Of a stretch of DNA of 64,000 bases, positions 43,997 through 53,622 are shown in pieces; within the stretch, counting starts at the first letter, position 1; every line of letters begins with the position of its first letter. The stretch is from Sphingomonadales bacterium (GTDB taxonomy: Bacteria > Pseudomonadota > Alphaproteobacteria > Sphingomonadales > Sphingomonadaceae), in NCBI GenBank assembly GCA_028871475.1, contig JAGWMZ010000001.1, positions 124,001 through 188,000 of the forward strand. The letters are read 5' to 3'. Under the pieces are notes generated by a model, which saw only the letters and a program-made list of their open reading frames with translations, did not search any database and was not told the origin of the DNA. The translations under genes were made by a program, and so were the position numbers.

Positions 43997-45564
43997 TTGC
44001 CCTGTTGCGCGAGGCCGTTGCAGGCCAGAAAACCACCATGCGGCTGGGCATGGCCTGCGCGGTTCTGGCGGCGCTTTCGGCGGTGGGGCTCCTGGCGCTG
44101 TCGGGATGGTTTCTGGTTGGCGCAGCCATCGCGGGCCTTGCCGGGCCGCTGGCGGTATCGGGGTTCAACTATCTGCTGCCCAGTGCCGCCATCCGTGCCG
44201 CCGCCATCACCCGCACCGGCACGCGCTATGGCGAGAGGATGCTGGGGCACCGGGCCGCGCTCTTCGCGCTGGCACAGTTGCGCATGGTGCTCTTCGGCCG
44301 CGTGGCCGCCAAGGCACTGGCCGGGCAGGCCCCCGGGCGCAGCGGCGCCATCGCCAACCAGTTGGGCAAGGATGTCGATGCACTGGAGGATGCGGTCATC
44401 CGAAAGGTGTCGCGCGCCGGGGCATGGAGCGCCGGAGTGGCAGGCTTTCTTGCCGCGCTGGCGAGCGGATGGCGCGCGGGGCTGGTGCTGATCGTCGCGC
44501 TTGTTCTCATGCGCGTGGCGGCGCGGACCATGGCCGCGCGCCTGCTGCCGGAGCCACTGGATCGGGCAGCGGCGGCCCATGCCGCGCTGCAGGCCGACTA
44601 TACCGACATGGCCGGCCCCAGCGCCGACATTGCCATCTATGGGCTTGCCGAGGAGATCGCCGGAGCGCTGGCCCGCGAGGCGCTGGCCCATGACGCCGCC
44701 CGCATGGAGCTTGCCCGTGCCCAGGGGATGATCACAGCCGTCCAGACGATCATCGCCATCACCGCCACGGCCTTGCTGGCAATGGTCGCGCAGGCGTCAC
44801 CGCCAATCGTGGCGCTGGGGCTGCTGGGCAGCATGGCCGCGCTCGAGGGATGGAGCGCGCTGGCTCACACCGACATGCGCGGGCATGATCTGGCACGGGC
44901 GCAATCCCATCTTGCCAGCATCACCGATGAGGCCGCGACACCGGGACCAGGCGAGGTCATGCTCGCCCTTCCGCCCGCCCTGACCCTGTGCGGACAGGAC
45001 ATTCCCCCCGGCAGCCGCGTGCAATTGCGCGGCCCATCGGGCGCGGGCAAGACGCGGTTGATCGAGACGCTGATCGGTCTGCGGCAGGATGCCCCCCAGT
45101 CCCTGGCGGTCGCGGGGCTTGACCCGCGCCGGATCGGCATGGCCGCGCTGCGTCCGGCCTTTGCCCTGGCCGCGCAGGATGCGCCGTTGATGGCGGGCAG
45201 CGTGGCCGACAATCTGCTGCTGGCCCGGACGGGGCTCGATGAGGACGCCTTGTCGGAGGCACTTCGTGTGGCCTGCGTCGATGATGTCGTGCGCGCGTTG
45301 CCCGATGGGCTGCACCAATGGCTGGGCGGTGATGGCGCCAGGCTGTCGGGCGGCCAGCGGCGGCGCATCGCGCTCGCCCGCGCGCTGCTGGCGGGCAAAC
45401 CCTGGCTGGTGCTCGACGAGCCAAGCGAAGGGCTTGATGCAGCCACCGAGGCGCGGCTCAGAGACAGTCTGGCCCAATGGCTGGCGCGCACTGGCACCGG
45501 CCTGCTGCTGATCACCCACCGGCCTGCCATCGCGGATTTGGCCGACCGGGCGATTGATGTTTGA
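43993..45564 (+). CDS. cydC: Thiol exporter ABC half-transporter CydC
   Basis: This 523-aa protein has membrane helices (LALSGWFLVGAAIAGLAG is the CydC-type first helix pair), Walker A GPSGAGKT, signature LSGGQRRR and Walker B LVLDEPSEGLD. It is the partner of CydD. It is coupled to cydD by a 4-bp overlap and forms the rightward half of the divergent cyd locus. No terminator is evident in the 119 bp before the next gene. Confidence 0.9.
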   Translation: MIALLREAVAGQKTTMRLGMACAVLAALSAVGLLALSGWFLVGAAIAGLAGPLAVSGFNYLLPSAAIRAAAITRTGTRYGERMLGHRAALFALAQLRMVLFGRVAAKALAGQAPGRSGAIANQLGKDVDALEDAVIRKVSRAGAWSAGVAGFLAALASGWRAGLVLIVALVLMRVAARTMAARLLPEPLDRAAAAHAALQADYTDMAGPSADIAIYGLAEEIAGALAREALAHDAARMELARAQGMITAVQTIIAITATALLAMVAQASPPIVALGLLGSMAALEGWSALAHTDMRGHDLARAQSHLASITDEAATPGPGEVMLALPPALTLCGQDIPPGSRVQLRGPSGAGKTRLIETLIGLRQDAPQSLAVAGLDPRRIGMAALRPAFALAAQDAPLMAGSVADNLLLARTGLDEDALSEALRVACVDDVVRALPDGLHQWLGGDGARLSGGQRRRIALARALLAGKPWLVLDEPSEGLDAATEARLRDSLAQWLARTGTGLLLITHRPAIADLADRAIDV

Positions 45565-45683
45565 CCGATGGTCAGAATGACGCTGCGGGAACCGACCTAG
45601 AAACATCTACGCGGCGCTAACCAATTGGCAGCGGATTGTCCTTACATAGGCCGGCAGAAGTTTGATTCTGGGAGTTCAGGTGA

Positions 45684-47006
45684 ATGTCGCTGGTGCATGC
45701 GGCCGATGGAAAGTCGGACACGATCCGTTTTGCCGCAAAGTCGCGCGTCATTTTCCTGATCGAGGATTCCGAAGCCCTGGGCCGCCTGCTGATGCACCGC
45801 ATCGCGCAGCAGACCGATGTCGAGGTCAAATGGTTCAAGACCTATCGTGAGGCGCAAAGCGCGCTGAACGGGCAAAGGCCGGCGCTGGCCGTCAGCCGTC
45901 TTTCACTGCCCGATGCCATCCATGGCGAAATCCTGGAATTGCTGGCCGGGCATGAAGTGCCCGTCATCCTGTGCACCGCCACGCTCAACCGGGCGGTGCG
46001 CGACCGCTTTGCCGCCAACATCGTCGACTATTTCCTGCTCGATGCGCAATCGACGCTCGATTCCATCGTTTCGACGGTGGTGCGTTTTACCCAGACTGTG
46101 GCCCCGCCGGTGCTGGTGGTCGATGATTCCGCGACCGGCCGCACGGTGCTGGTCGACCTGCTCAACCGGCAGAACTATCGCACCTTCGAGGCCGCCTCGG
46201 GCAAGGAAGCCCTGAAGCTGCTGGCCACCCATCCCGATATTCAGCTTGTCATCACCGATTATCATATGGCCGACATGGACGGGCATATGCTGACGCAGGA
46301 GATCCGCACGCGCTTTGCCCCGGATCGTATCCGCGTCATCGGCATTTCCTCCTCCAGCGATCCTTTCCTCTCCGCCTCCTTCCTGAAGGCGGGGGCCTCG
46401 GACTTCGTCTATCGCCCCTTCATCGCCGAGGAGGTGCAATACCGCATCCAGAGCAATCTGCAGACGCTCGAACAGATGCGCAACCTGCGCTTCATGGCCG
46501 AGCGCGATCCGCTGACCGGCCTGTACAACCGCCGCGCCTTTTTCGAGCAGGCCTATACCATCCTTGACGAACTGTGCGGCCAGGCCGACGGCGAAGGCAC
46601 TGTCGCCATTCTCGACATCGATCACTTCAAGCGGGTGAACGACAATTACGGCCATGACGCCGGAGACAAGGTGATCAAGGCCGTCGCCAGAATGCTGGCC
46701 GACCATTGCCAGGACGGGACAACCACCATCGCCCGCTTTGGCGGGGAAGAATTCGTGCTCCTGTTCAAGGGATTGCCTTACAAGGCGGTGCAGGCACGCT
46801 GCGAGGAGATCCGCGCCACCATCGCAAAGCTGGCCATCCCTTATGACAGCAGTGCGATCAACCTGACCGTTTCGATCGGCGCGGCCATCCTGCAATTGGG
46901 CGAAGGCATCGACAACAACCTCAATGCCGCCGACCAGATGCTCTATATGGCCAAGAACGGCGGGCGCAACCGCCTGGTCTATGACGCCGTCTTCTGCGAA
47001 AACTGA
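45684..47006 (+). CDS. Diguanylate cyclase response regulator (REC-REC-GGDEF)
   Basis: This 440-aa protein has the PleD-like layout of two receiver domains and a GGDEF domain. The first REC (about 22-135) has the acidic pocket (IEDSE) but a serine (S71) where the phosphoacceptor Asp should be. The second (about 143-260) has VVDDSA and acceptor D192, but arginine R244 instead of the usual lysine. The cyclase site is ARFGGEEF (353-357), so c-di-GMP synthesis is likely. No inhibitory RxxD site precedes it. It is monocistronic or followed by the chemoreceptor 163 bp later. Confidence 0.9.
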   Translation: MSLVHAADGKSDTIRFAAKSRVIFLIEDSEALGRLLMHRIAQQTDVEVKWFKTYREAQSALNGQRPALAVSRLSLPDAIHGEILELLAGHEVPVILCTATLNRAVRDRFAANIVDYFLLDAQSTLDSIVSTVVRFTQTVAPPVLVVDDSATGRTVLVDLLNRQNYRTFEAASGKEALKLLATHPDIQLVITDYHMADMDGHMLTQEIRTRFAPDRIRVIGISSSSDPFLSASFLKAGASDFVYRPFIAEEVQYRIQSNLQTLEQMRNLRFMAERDPLTGLYNRRAFFEQAYTILDELCGQADGEGTVAILDIDHFKRVNDNYGHDAGDKVIKAVARMLADHCQDGTTTIARFGGEEFVLLFKGLPYKAVQARCEEIRATIAKLAIPYDSSAINLTVSIGAAILQLGEGIDNNLNAADQMLYMAKNGGRNRLVYDAVFCEN

Positions 47007-47169
47007 GCAGGCCTGCATCGGATCTGACACCTCCCCCCTGCGGGCGCGGGCAGGGAGGGACAGCGGCCCGACGCAACATGAGTATTTACGCTCATGACAA
47101 CCAAAGCCATCCGTTACGGCCATTGACTATAAGAGCCACTGAATATCATTGCTGAGCGGCAGGTGGTTC

Positions 47170-49068
47170 ATGATCAAGGATCAGGCACGCGTTGGTGCCA
47201 ATATACTCATTGCCCTGGTTGTAACAGCGATTGTCGTCTCGACTTTCGTGGTGATGCAGATCCGCTTTGGCGGCCCGATCTTTCAAAAATACGCGCTGCA
47301 GGACGAGCTGGTCGCCGATATTCTGCCGCCCCCCGAATATATGGTCGAACCTTATCTCGAAGCCAGCCTGCTGCTGATCCAACCTGACAAGCTGGGCGAA
47401 AAGACCGCCTATCTGGCCCAGATGCGCAAGGACTATGAAGCGCGCAAGGTCTATTGGGCCACAGCACCGCTGCCCAGGGACCAGCGCGATGTGCTGACCC
47501 AATGCGAGACCTTCTCCGACCAGTTCTGGAAAACGATCGAGGACAGCTATCTGCCGGCCCTGCGCGCCGGTCGGCTTGATGAAGCGCGGCGCATTCATGA
47601 CACCATCCTCTCGCAGGACTATGCCTCGCAGCATCAGGCGGTGCTCCGGCTGGTCGCGCTTTCCAATGAATTCAAATCCCGCGAGCAGAGCGGCGATGCC
47701 ATCACTGTCGAGGTTGCGCTGGGCGTCGTGGCCCTGCTGGCGCTGCTGGTCGTGATGGCCATGTGGCTGGCACGTCGCCGCATCGAAAGCCATATCGTTA
47801 CCCCCCTTGGAGAGACGGCGCAGGACATGCGTCTGATGGCGGCAGGCCATTATGATGGCGACATCAAGGGGCTGGAACGCCGCGACGAGATCGGCATCAT
47901 GGCGCAGGCCATGGCGGTCTTCCGCGACGCCGGCATCGCCAGGCTGAAAGCCGAGCAGGACCAGCGTCAGGTGGTCACCGAGCTGACCACGGGTCTTGCC
48001 AGGCTGGCCGACAAGGATCTGGAATATCGCATCCATGATGCTTTCGCGCCGGACTATGACTCGCTCAGGCTCGACTACAACCGCGCGCTCGATTCGCTGA
48101 TGGAGGCAATCGGCTCGGTGCGCGTGGGGGCCACCGCCTTGATGCGCTCGATCGACGAGATCCGCGTGGGCTCGGAAGATCTGGCCCGGCGCAACGAAAT
48201 TCAGGCCGGCAGCCTTGAGGAAACCGCCGCTTCGCTCAGCGAGGTCGCCCAGACGGTCGAAGGTTCAGCAGCCAATGCCGTGGCCCTGCGCACGACCGCC
48301 CAGCAAGCTCATCAGGAGGCCACCCAGGGCGGCGAAGTCGTCAGCCGCGCAATCTCGGCCATGGCCAGCATCGCGCAATCCTCCAGCCAGATCAGCCAGA
48401 TCATCAATGTCATCGACGGCATCGCCTTCCAGACCAACCTGCTGGCGCTCAATGCCGGGGTCGAGGCGGCCCGCGCCGGGGATGCGGGCAAGGGCTTTGC
48501 CGTCGTTGCCAGCGAAGTGCGTGCCCTTGCCCAGCGCAGCGCCGACGCGGCCCGCGACATCAAGGAACTGATCAGCAATTCCACCGCGCAGGTGTCGAGC
48601 GGCGTCAAGCTGGTCGATGAAACCGGCGATCGTCTGGGCGGCATTGTCGATCAGGTGGGCAAAATCGCCGGGCTGATCGAGGAAATCGCCAGTTCCAGCG
48701 AGCGGCAGGCAGTCAGCGTTCAGCATGTCAACGCTGCGGTGGGCGACATGGACCGCATGACCCAGCAGAACGCGGCCATGGTCGAACAATCGCATGCCGC
48801 CACGCGCAGCCTGTCGGAAGAGGCCACGCGCCTGTCCGAACTGATGTCGGCGTTCCGCTCGCGCAACCGCATGCTGCGCCCGGACTATGTGAGCAACCCG
48901 GAAACCATGCGGCGACAGACCGCCGTGGAACGGGGAGCGTCCATGCCCGCCGCCGCGCCAAAGGCAAGAGAGCAGTCCTCCACCCCACCCCGCTCCATCG
49001 CGCGGCCGGCCCAGACCTCGGGCAATCTTGCCCTCTCGGCCGACAATGAGGAGTGGTCCGACTTCTGA
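47170..49068 (+). CDS. Methyl-accepting chemotaxis protein
   Basis: This 632-aa chemoreceptor has a first membrane segment (about 12-34) and a periplasmic helical domain to about 185. A second membrane segment ([20 protein letters not shown]) is followed by HAMP ([23 protein letters not shown]...) and a signalling domain with the hairpin tip [24 protein letters not shown]. It ends WSDF, possibly a CheR-binding tail. The frame allows a TTG start 21 bp upstream, but AGGTGG favours ATG 47170. Ligand unknown. Confidence 0.92.
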   Translation: MIKDQARVGANILIALVVTAIVVSTFVVMQIRFGGPIFQKYALQDELVADILPPPEYMVEPYLEASLLLIQPDKLGEKTAYLAQMRKDYEARKVYWATAPLPRDQRDVLTQCETFSDQFWKTIEDSYLPALRAGRLDEARRIHDTILSQDYASQHQAVLRLVALSNEFKSREQSGDAITVEVALGVVALLALLVVMAMWLARRRIESHIVTPLGETAQDMRLMAAGHYDGDIKGLERRDEIGIMAQAMAVFRDAGIARLKAEQDQRQVVTELTTGLARLADKDLEYRIHDAFAPDYDSLRLDYNRALDSLMEAIGSVRVGATALMRSIDEIRVGSEDLARRNEIQAGSLEETAASLSEVAQTVEGSAANAVALRTTAQQAHQEATQGGEVVSRAISAMASIAQSSSQISQIINVIDGIAFQTNLLALNAGVEAARAGDAGKGFAVVASEVRALAQRSADAARDIKELISNSTAQVSSGVKLVDETGDRLGGIVDQVGKIAGLIEEIASSSERQAVSVQHVNAAVGDMDRMTQQNAAMVEQSHAATRSLSEEATRLSELMSAFRSRNRMLRPDYVSNPETMRRQTAVERGASMPAAAPKAREQSSTPPRSIARPAQTSGNLALSADNEEWSDF

Positions 49069-49087
49069 CCCGGCGCGGCTCGGCGCG

Positions 49088-49742
49088 CTACTCCGCCGCC
49101 TCCCGGCTTTCCTCCAGCATCATGGCAAGCTGTTCGACCTGCAGATGCTGGGGATTGGCGGCGCGCATGGCCGCACGGGCCAGCGGCTTGATCGTCACGC
49201 TTTCCGCGCTGGCGCTGTCTCCATAGCAAAAGACGTCGATCACGCTGTCGAGGTTCTCATAGACCACCGCCCGCTTTTCCGAAGGGGCGGCGATCACGAT
49301 CTGCAGGCCGATGATCACGTAATAGGGCACCTGACGCTCGGCCCCGCTGGCCGTGCCCTTGCGCCGCTCATAACTCACCTGACGGCCCGAGGTCTGGTCC
49401 ACCATCCGCAGGTCAAAGGTGAAGTCGTTGCGGTAATCCTGCCAGACGCTGAAATCGAGCGTGTCATCGCTGAGCAGCCGCGCGATGAGGAACACGCGCA
49501 GGATTTCCAGCGCGCGCGGCGTGCTGCGGGTCAACCAGAATGGCCTCTCGGCCGCGACCGGGCAGGGCCTCGGCAGCCTCGCGCCAGTCGGCATCGGTGT
49601 TTTCTGCGACCTGACACAGGACGCGCGGGCTCATCCCCTCGGCGGCCAGAACCGCCATCATGCGGCGGGTGCGTTCATCCAGCAGCACCTGCCCGGCGCG
49701 CGCGCAAAGCGCCTTGCCCTGCGCCCCGTATCGGCTAGACAA
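49088..49742 (-). pseudogene. Decayed SMC-like ATPase gene, probably Wadjet JetC-type
   Basis: Two overlapping reading frames look like pieces of one gene. Frame 1 (49742-49464) reads RRMMAVLAAEGMSPRVLCQ ... DADWREAAEALPGRGREAILVDP, which resembles the hinge-proximal part of JetC/MukB-like proteins. Frame 2 (from about 49594 to 49088) resembles the C-terminal head: FTFDLRMVDQTSG, then ERRKGTASGAERQVPYYVIIG. This is followed at once by LQIVIAAPSEKRAVVYENLD and a normal tail. About 50 residues with the expected Walker B (FDEAFSKMD-like) are missing at that junction, and the two pieces are joined by a frameshift around 49560-49590. The Walker A half is absent. It is nonfunctional if this reading is right. 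The family call is from memory, not from a search. Confidence 0.55.
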
Positions 49743-49768
49743 AGGGACAGGAACAGGAGTTTACGGCT

Positions 49769-50530
49769 ATGATCTCGCCTCAAGCCCGAATTGGTTTCGC
49801 CCTGCTCGCCGGCAGCATGATGATGTCCCCCGCGGCCATTGCCGCCCCTGTGGCCAAGACCGATGTGGCAGCAGCTGTTGCCGACCCCAGCCGCCCGGCC
49901 GAAGACCGCGCCATGGACGAAGCGCGCCACCCGGCGGACATTCTCGCCTTCCTCAAGCTCAAGCCGGGGGAGACAGTGGCCGACATCTGGCCGGGCGACT
50001 ATTGGGACCGCCTGTTCTCCGATGTCGTGGGGCCGCATGGAACGGTTTATGCCGTCCATCTGCCGCAGGCCGACAAGGTGGAGAAGATCGCGACCCCGCC
50101 CAATGGCGCCAAGCCGCTGGCCGGGCATCCCAATGTCATCGCCATCACCACCGAACCCACCGACATGGCCCTGCCCGCCAAGGCCGACGTGATCTGGATC
50201 CGCCAGAATTATCATGACCTTTACGATCCCTTCATGGGTCCGGTCGATGTCGCCAAATTCAACAAGGCGGTCTATCGCGCTCTCAAGCCGGGCGGGCGTT
50301 TCGTAATCGTGGACCATGTTGCGCCCGCTGGCTCGAAGCTGGCCGCGACCAACACCACCCACCGCATCGACCCGGCGGTGGTCAAGGCCGACATGGCCGC
50401 GGCAGGCTTCACCTTCGTGGGTGAAAGCAAGGTGCTGCACAATCCGGCCGACACCCACGTATCGAGCGTGTTCGACAAGGCGATCCGTGGCCACACCGAC
50501 CAGTTCATCTATGTGTTCCAGCGGAAATAG
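49769..50530 (+). CDS. Exported class I methyltransferase-like protein
   Basis: This 253-aa protein has a signal peptide (MISPQARIGFALLAGSMMMSPAAIAA) and a Rossmann methyltransferase core. The SAM-binding segment is ETVADIWPGDYWDRLFSDVVGPHGTVYAV, where WPGDYW replaces the usual GxGxG. RALKPGGRFVIVDHVAP is the typical motif after strand 4. Relatives are annotated as periplasmic methyltransferases of unknown target. A periplasmic SAM enzyme would lack cofactor, so its function may have changed. AGGAG precedes the ATG. Confidence 0.8.
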   Translation: MISPQARIGFALLAGSMMMSPAAIAAPVAKTDVAAAVADPSRPAEDRAMDEARHPADILAFLKLKPGETVADIWPGDYWDRLFSDVVGPHGTVYAVHLPQADKVEKIATPPNGAKPLAGHPNVIAITTEPTDMALPAKADVIWIRQNYHDLYDPFMGPVDVAKFNKAVYRALKPGGRFVIVDHVAPAGSKLAATNTTHRIDPAVVKADMAAAGFTFVGESKVLHNPADTHVSSVFDKAIRGHTDQFIYVFQRK

Positions 50531-50588
50531 CCTGCGCCAGGGCAGCCCCGCAGCCGATGGGCCAGCGGCCTGACCCGGGGCTGATCGC

Positions 50589-51092
50589 TTGAGCGCCTAC
50601 CGTCTGGATTGCCCGGCCGCGGACATTGCCAAGGCCCTGCGCGCCGATCAGGCCGGTGACGTGTGGAGCGGCGGCGAGGTCGTGCCGGGCGGCTATGCGC
50701 CCGTGATCATCGCCGGAAAGGGTGGCACCCGCATGATGGCCCCGCGTCAGTGGGGTGTGCCGCCCCCGCCCCGGGGCGCTTTCGTCGTGCCCTTTCTGCG
50801 CAATCCCGACAGCCCTTTCTGGATCGGCACGCTGCGCCATACGCAGTTCCGCTGTCTGGTGCCCATGACGCATATCCGCCGGGGCAAGGCATGGCTGGCC
50901 TATCCCGGTGAGGCACTGGTGGCCTGCGCCGGCATCTGGCGTGATTCCGAAGTCCCCAGCTTTGCGATTGTCACCGCCGGCACTGGCCCTGCCCTGCCGG
51001 TCGTCCTGTCTCCGGCGGATTTCGATGTCTGGCTCCGCGCCGATATCAAGCTGGCCCGCCGCCTCATCACCGGCGAGGCCGATCTGCCATGA
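50589..51092 (+). CDS. SRAP-like (YedK/HMCES-related) protein without the catalytic cysteine
   Basis: This 167-aa protein matches the SRAP domain in GGYVVPGGYAP-like, RQWGVPPPPRG, NPDSPFWIGTLR and RCLVPMTHI regions. Active SRAP proteins begin Met-Cys and use Cys2 to crosslink abasic DNA; here the first residues are LSAYRLD (TTG start). The glutamate expected in the TAFYEW segment is replaced (MTHIRRGKAW). It therefore cannot form the standard thiazolidine link. It could be a DNA-binding remnant or a divergent paralog. No clear ribosome site. Confidence 0.65.
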   Translation: MSAYRLDCPAADIAKALRADQAGDVWSGGEVVPGGYAPVIIAGKGGTRMMAPRQWGVPPPPRGAFVVPFLRNPDSPFWIGTLRHTQFRCLVPMTHIRRGKAWLAYPGEALVACAGIWRDSEVPSFAIVTAGTGPALPVVLSPADFDVWLRADIKLARRLITGEADLP

Positions 51093-51126
51093 CCTATGAG
51101 GTTGGATCCAGCCTCGCCACCCGGCA

Positions 51127-52245
51127 TCAGGCGAGCGGAAACAGGGCATGCAGCCGGGCCTCATAAGCCGCGACCTGACGGGGGGCATTCGGGTCCAGCC
51201 CGGCCAGAAAGCGGCGGGCCGTAACGGCATAGCTGGCCAGATTGTCATCATGGTGCCGCAGCGCCGCCAGCAGGCACTGCGCGCCCTCCTCCGGGTCCAT
51301 ATCGCCATAGCGATAGCCGCAATCCGCCAGAAAGGCGCTGTTATGGATCAGCGGAAAACCGCCATGCAGCGCCTCGTCATGGCGATAGCTATGCGTGCTG
51401 CCCCAATGGTGGCTGACCAGAGCATCGGCGCGTGCGCCCAGCACGGCAATGGGCGCGGCGGCGTCGAGAAACACCGCCCTACCCTGCCGCACAAGCTCGA
51501 GGCTATGGGCGAAATGGTTGAAATGCGGGCTTTGCACCAGCGCCTGCGCATGGGAGATGGTTACGCCCGCGATGGCGTCGGGCCGGCGACGAAAGGCCTC
51601 GTCGCACAGGATCAGCGGCAGGTGGCAGGCCGCAACGCTCGACAGATTGGGTTCCATGACAGCCAGCCGCCACGCCTTGCGCTCCGGCCGATAATGCCAG
51701 TCCGCCCCCATCAGTGCCGCCGCATGGTCCAGCGGCGCCGGGCTCCACAGATGCGGCACGACATGGACCAGCGCCAGCCCCGTGTAATGGTGATAGCTGC
51801 CGCTGCTGGCGGCATGGGCGGGCCAGACCCAGATCTCGCGATAGGCATTGGGGGCAGGCAAGGCGCCGATGGGTCGGTTAAAGATCATGCTCTCGCCATC
51901 GGCGATGAGATCGCTTGAAAGCCGCTGCGACACCAGAACGCCGCCCCTTGCGGTGAAGTGCGTGGCCCATGCCTCAGGCAGGCGCAGGCCGATCTCGATG
52001 ACCAGATCGAGCTGTCCAATCGCCTCGCTGCGGCTGATCACCGGCAGGGGCGCCTGCCCGCCCGCCATCGCCATGTCAGGCTCCGTACCCGCCGCGCCAT
52101 CGAAAGCAACGCAGCGCGCGACCCGCGGTGAATGGGACAGCACCATGCCCAGGAAGGTGGCGGCAAGAAGGGCATCGCCCTGCCACAGCCCCGGCGCCCC
52201 CTCGCCCAGATCGAGCGCGATACCGATGTTGAGCTGCTCGTTCAT
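51127..52245 (-). CDS. DUF2827 family protein (second of tandem pair)
   Basis: This 372-aa protein resembles glycosyltransferase-like DUF2827 proteins. Hallmarks are IWVWPAH, PHLWSPAP, VMEPNLSS and the C-terminal GGFPLIHNSAFLADCGYRYGDMD. It starts 4 bp inside the end of the upstream paralog (ATGA). No signal peptide or membrane segment is seen, so it is probably cytoplasmic. Involvement in surface polysaccharide or glycoprotein synthesis is inferred from the fold only. Confidence 0.75.
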   Translation of the reverse strand: MNEQLNIGIALDLGEGAPGLWQGDALLAATFLGMVLSHSPRVARCVAFDGAAGTEPDMAMAGGQAPLPVISRSEAIGQLDLVIEIGLRLPEAWATHFTARGGVLVSQRLSSDLIADGESMIFNRPIGALPAPNAYREIWVWPAHAASSGSYHHYTGLALVHVVPHLWSPAPLDHAAALMGADWHYRPERKAWRLAVMEPNLSSVAACHLPLILCDEAFRRRPDAIAGVTISHAQALVQSPHFNHFAHSLELVRQGRAVFLDAAAPIAVLGARADALVSHHWGSTHSYRHDEALHGGFPLIHNSAFLADCGYRYGDMDPEEGAQCLLAALRHHDDNLASYAVTARRFLAGLDPNAPRQVAAYEARLHALFPLA

Positions 52246-53363
52246 GCTTCCGGCTCCGCCCCCATCAATTGGGAAAGGCGCCGCGCATAGGCCTGCTGAT
52301 TGGCCTCGTCAGCCGGGGACAGCGAAGCCATCAGGCGGCGACCCCGCGCTTCATGCCCGGCCAGATCGCGGTCATGCTCGGCGAAGGCCCGGCGCAGCGC
52401 CGCCACGCCAGAGGCAATGTCGTTCCCATCATAGGCATAACCGACATCGGCAAAAGGCGGGGCATTGTGGATGAGCGGATAATTGCCGTAAAGCACGTCA
52501 AGGTAGAGGTAATTCTGCGACCAGTCGATCTGGTGGCAGACTGCCAGATTGGCCATTTCCCCCAGTACATTGCCGACAAACTGCCGCCCCGCCAGCGCAA
52601 CCTTGCCCGCGCGATGGAGATGCGAACTGCCGACCAGCGCTACAAAGGCGGCGCGATCGAGCATATGGCTGGTGTTGAGAAAGCTGAGCTGCCCGATGCT
52701 GCCCGGCGCCAGCTTTTCCAGTGTTTCGCAGATGAGGAAGGGGATCGTGCCCATCTTGCCCGGCGAGATGTTGGGCTCGAAAATGGCGGGGCGCAGGCCA
52801 TGCGCCAGCATACCCTCGCGGTAGCCATAGGTGATGCCCCGCGCCGCCAGATCCGCCAGCTTGCGCTCCAGAAACACTGGTGACCAGAGATAGGGCACCT
52901 CGCGCACGGGGCAGCGGTAGAGGCTGCGCATCATGGCGGCAAAGGCTCGGTCCTTGGGCAGTAGCCAGATCTCGTCGCAGCGGCCGACCGGCGGGAAGTA
53001 ATCGTTGCGATGAAACACCCCCGGTTCGACGAGATCGAGATAGGGCTGGCCGCAATTGAGAAAGACCGCCTTGCCCCCCTGCGCGCGAAATTGCCCGAGC
53101 CATGCCAGATCCAGCGCGCCCGACATCTCGATGGCAAGGTCACAGGCCGCCATCGCTTCACGCGGGGACAGCATGGCAAAACGCGCGCCCATATCTCCCG
53201 CATCGGGCGGCGGCGCATCCTGATCGCCGGTGTTGATGAGCACCACCTGCTCTACACGGGGCAGGCGCTCCAGCAGGCAGGCCAGATGATAGACGTTCTG
53301 GCCGATCCCGTTGCTCCAGATGTTGTGCCTGGCGCTGGTCAGGATCGAAAGGCCGATGCGCAT
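52242..53363 (-). CDS. DUF2827 family protein (first of tandem pair)
   Basis: This 373-aa protein is a diverged paralog of the downstream gene: IWLLPKD, PYLWSPVF, IFEPNISPGKMG and YGNYPLIHNAPPFADVGYAYDGND align with the partner. It starts MRIGLSILTSARHNIWSNGIGQNV at 53363; a longer frame from 53471 lacks similarity. The conserved asparagine/glycine-rich start (NIWSNGIGQN) resembles the nucleotide-sugar loop of GT-B enzymes. Catalytic residues cannot be assigned. It is divergent from iorA. Confidence 0.78.
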   Translation of the reverse strand: MRIGLSILTSARHNIWSNGIGQNVYHLACLLERLPRVEQVVLINTGDQDAPPPDAGDMGARFAMLSPREAMAACDLAIEMSGALDLAWLGQFRAQGGKAVFLNCGQPYLDLVEPGVFHRNDYFPPVGRCDEIWLLPKDRAFAAMMRSLYRCPVREVPYLWSPVFLERKLADLAARGITYGYREGMLAHGLRPAIFEPNISPGKMGTIPFLICETLEKLAPGSIGQLSFLNTSHMLDRAAFVALVGSSHLHRAGKVALAGRQFVGNVLGEMANLAVCHQIDWSQNYLYLDVLYGNYPLIHNAPPFADVGYAYDGNDIASGVAALRRAFAEHDRDLAGHEARGRRLMASLSPADEANQQAYARRLSQLMGAEPEA

Positions 53364-53622
53364 GCGATCCGCTCCCCGGGGCTGTGCAAGCCCGCGAAAG
53401 ACGGGGCGATTCCTGCCTAACGCGCAAGACGCGGCAGGGCAACGCAAGCCGGCACGGCCATGCCCGGACAAGCGCCCTTGTCCGCCGCCGGCAGGAGGTG
53501 CGTCAGGGCTGGAAACCGAGGCGGAAACGATCTAACATCGCCATAAACCCGTCAGACGCCATGGCCATGGCCACGGTGCCCCAGGGTTTCCGCAAAACCG
53601 ACAATCCATCAGGAAACCCATC

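Noticed and set aside
47007..47169. C/G-rich imperfect hairpin near 47030-47060 as a terminator
   Set aside because: Pairing is interrupted and there is no U-tract; the support is too weak to list.
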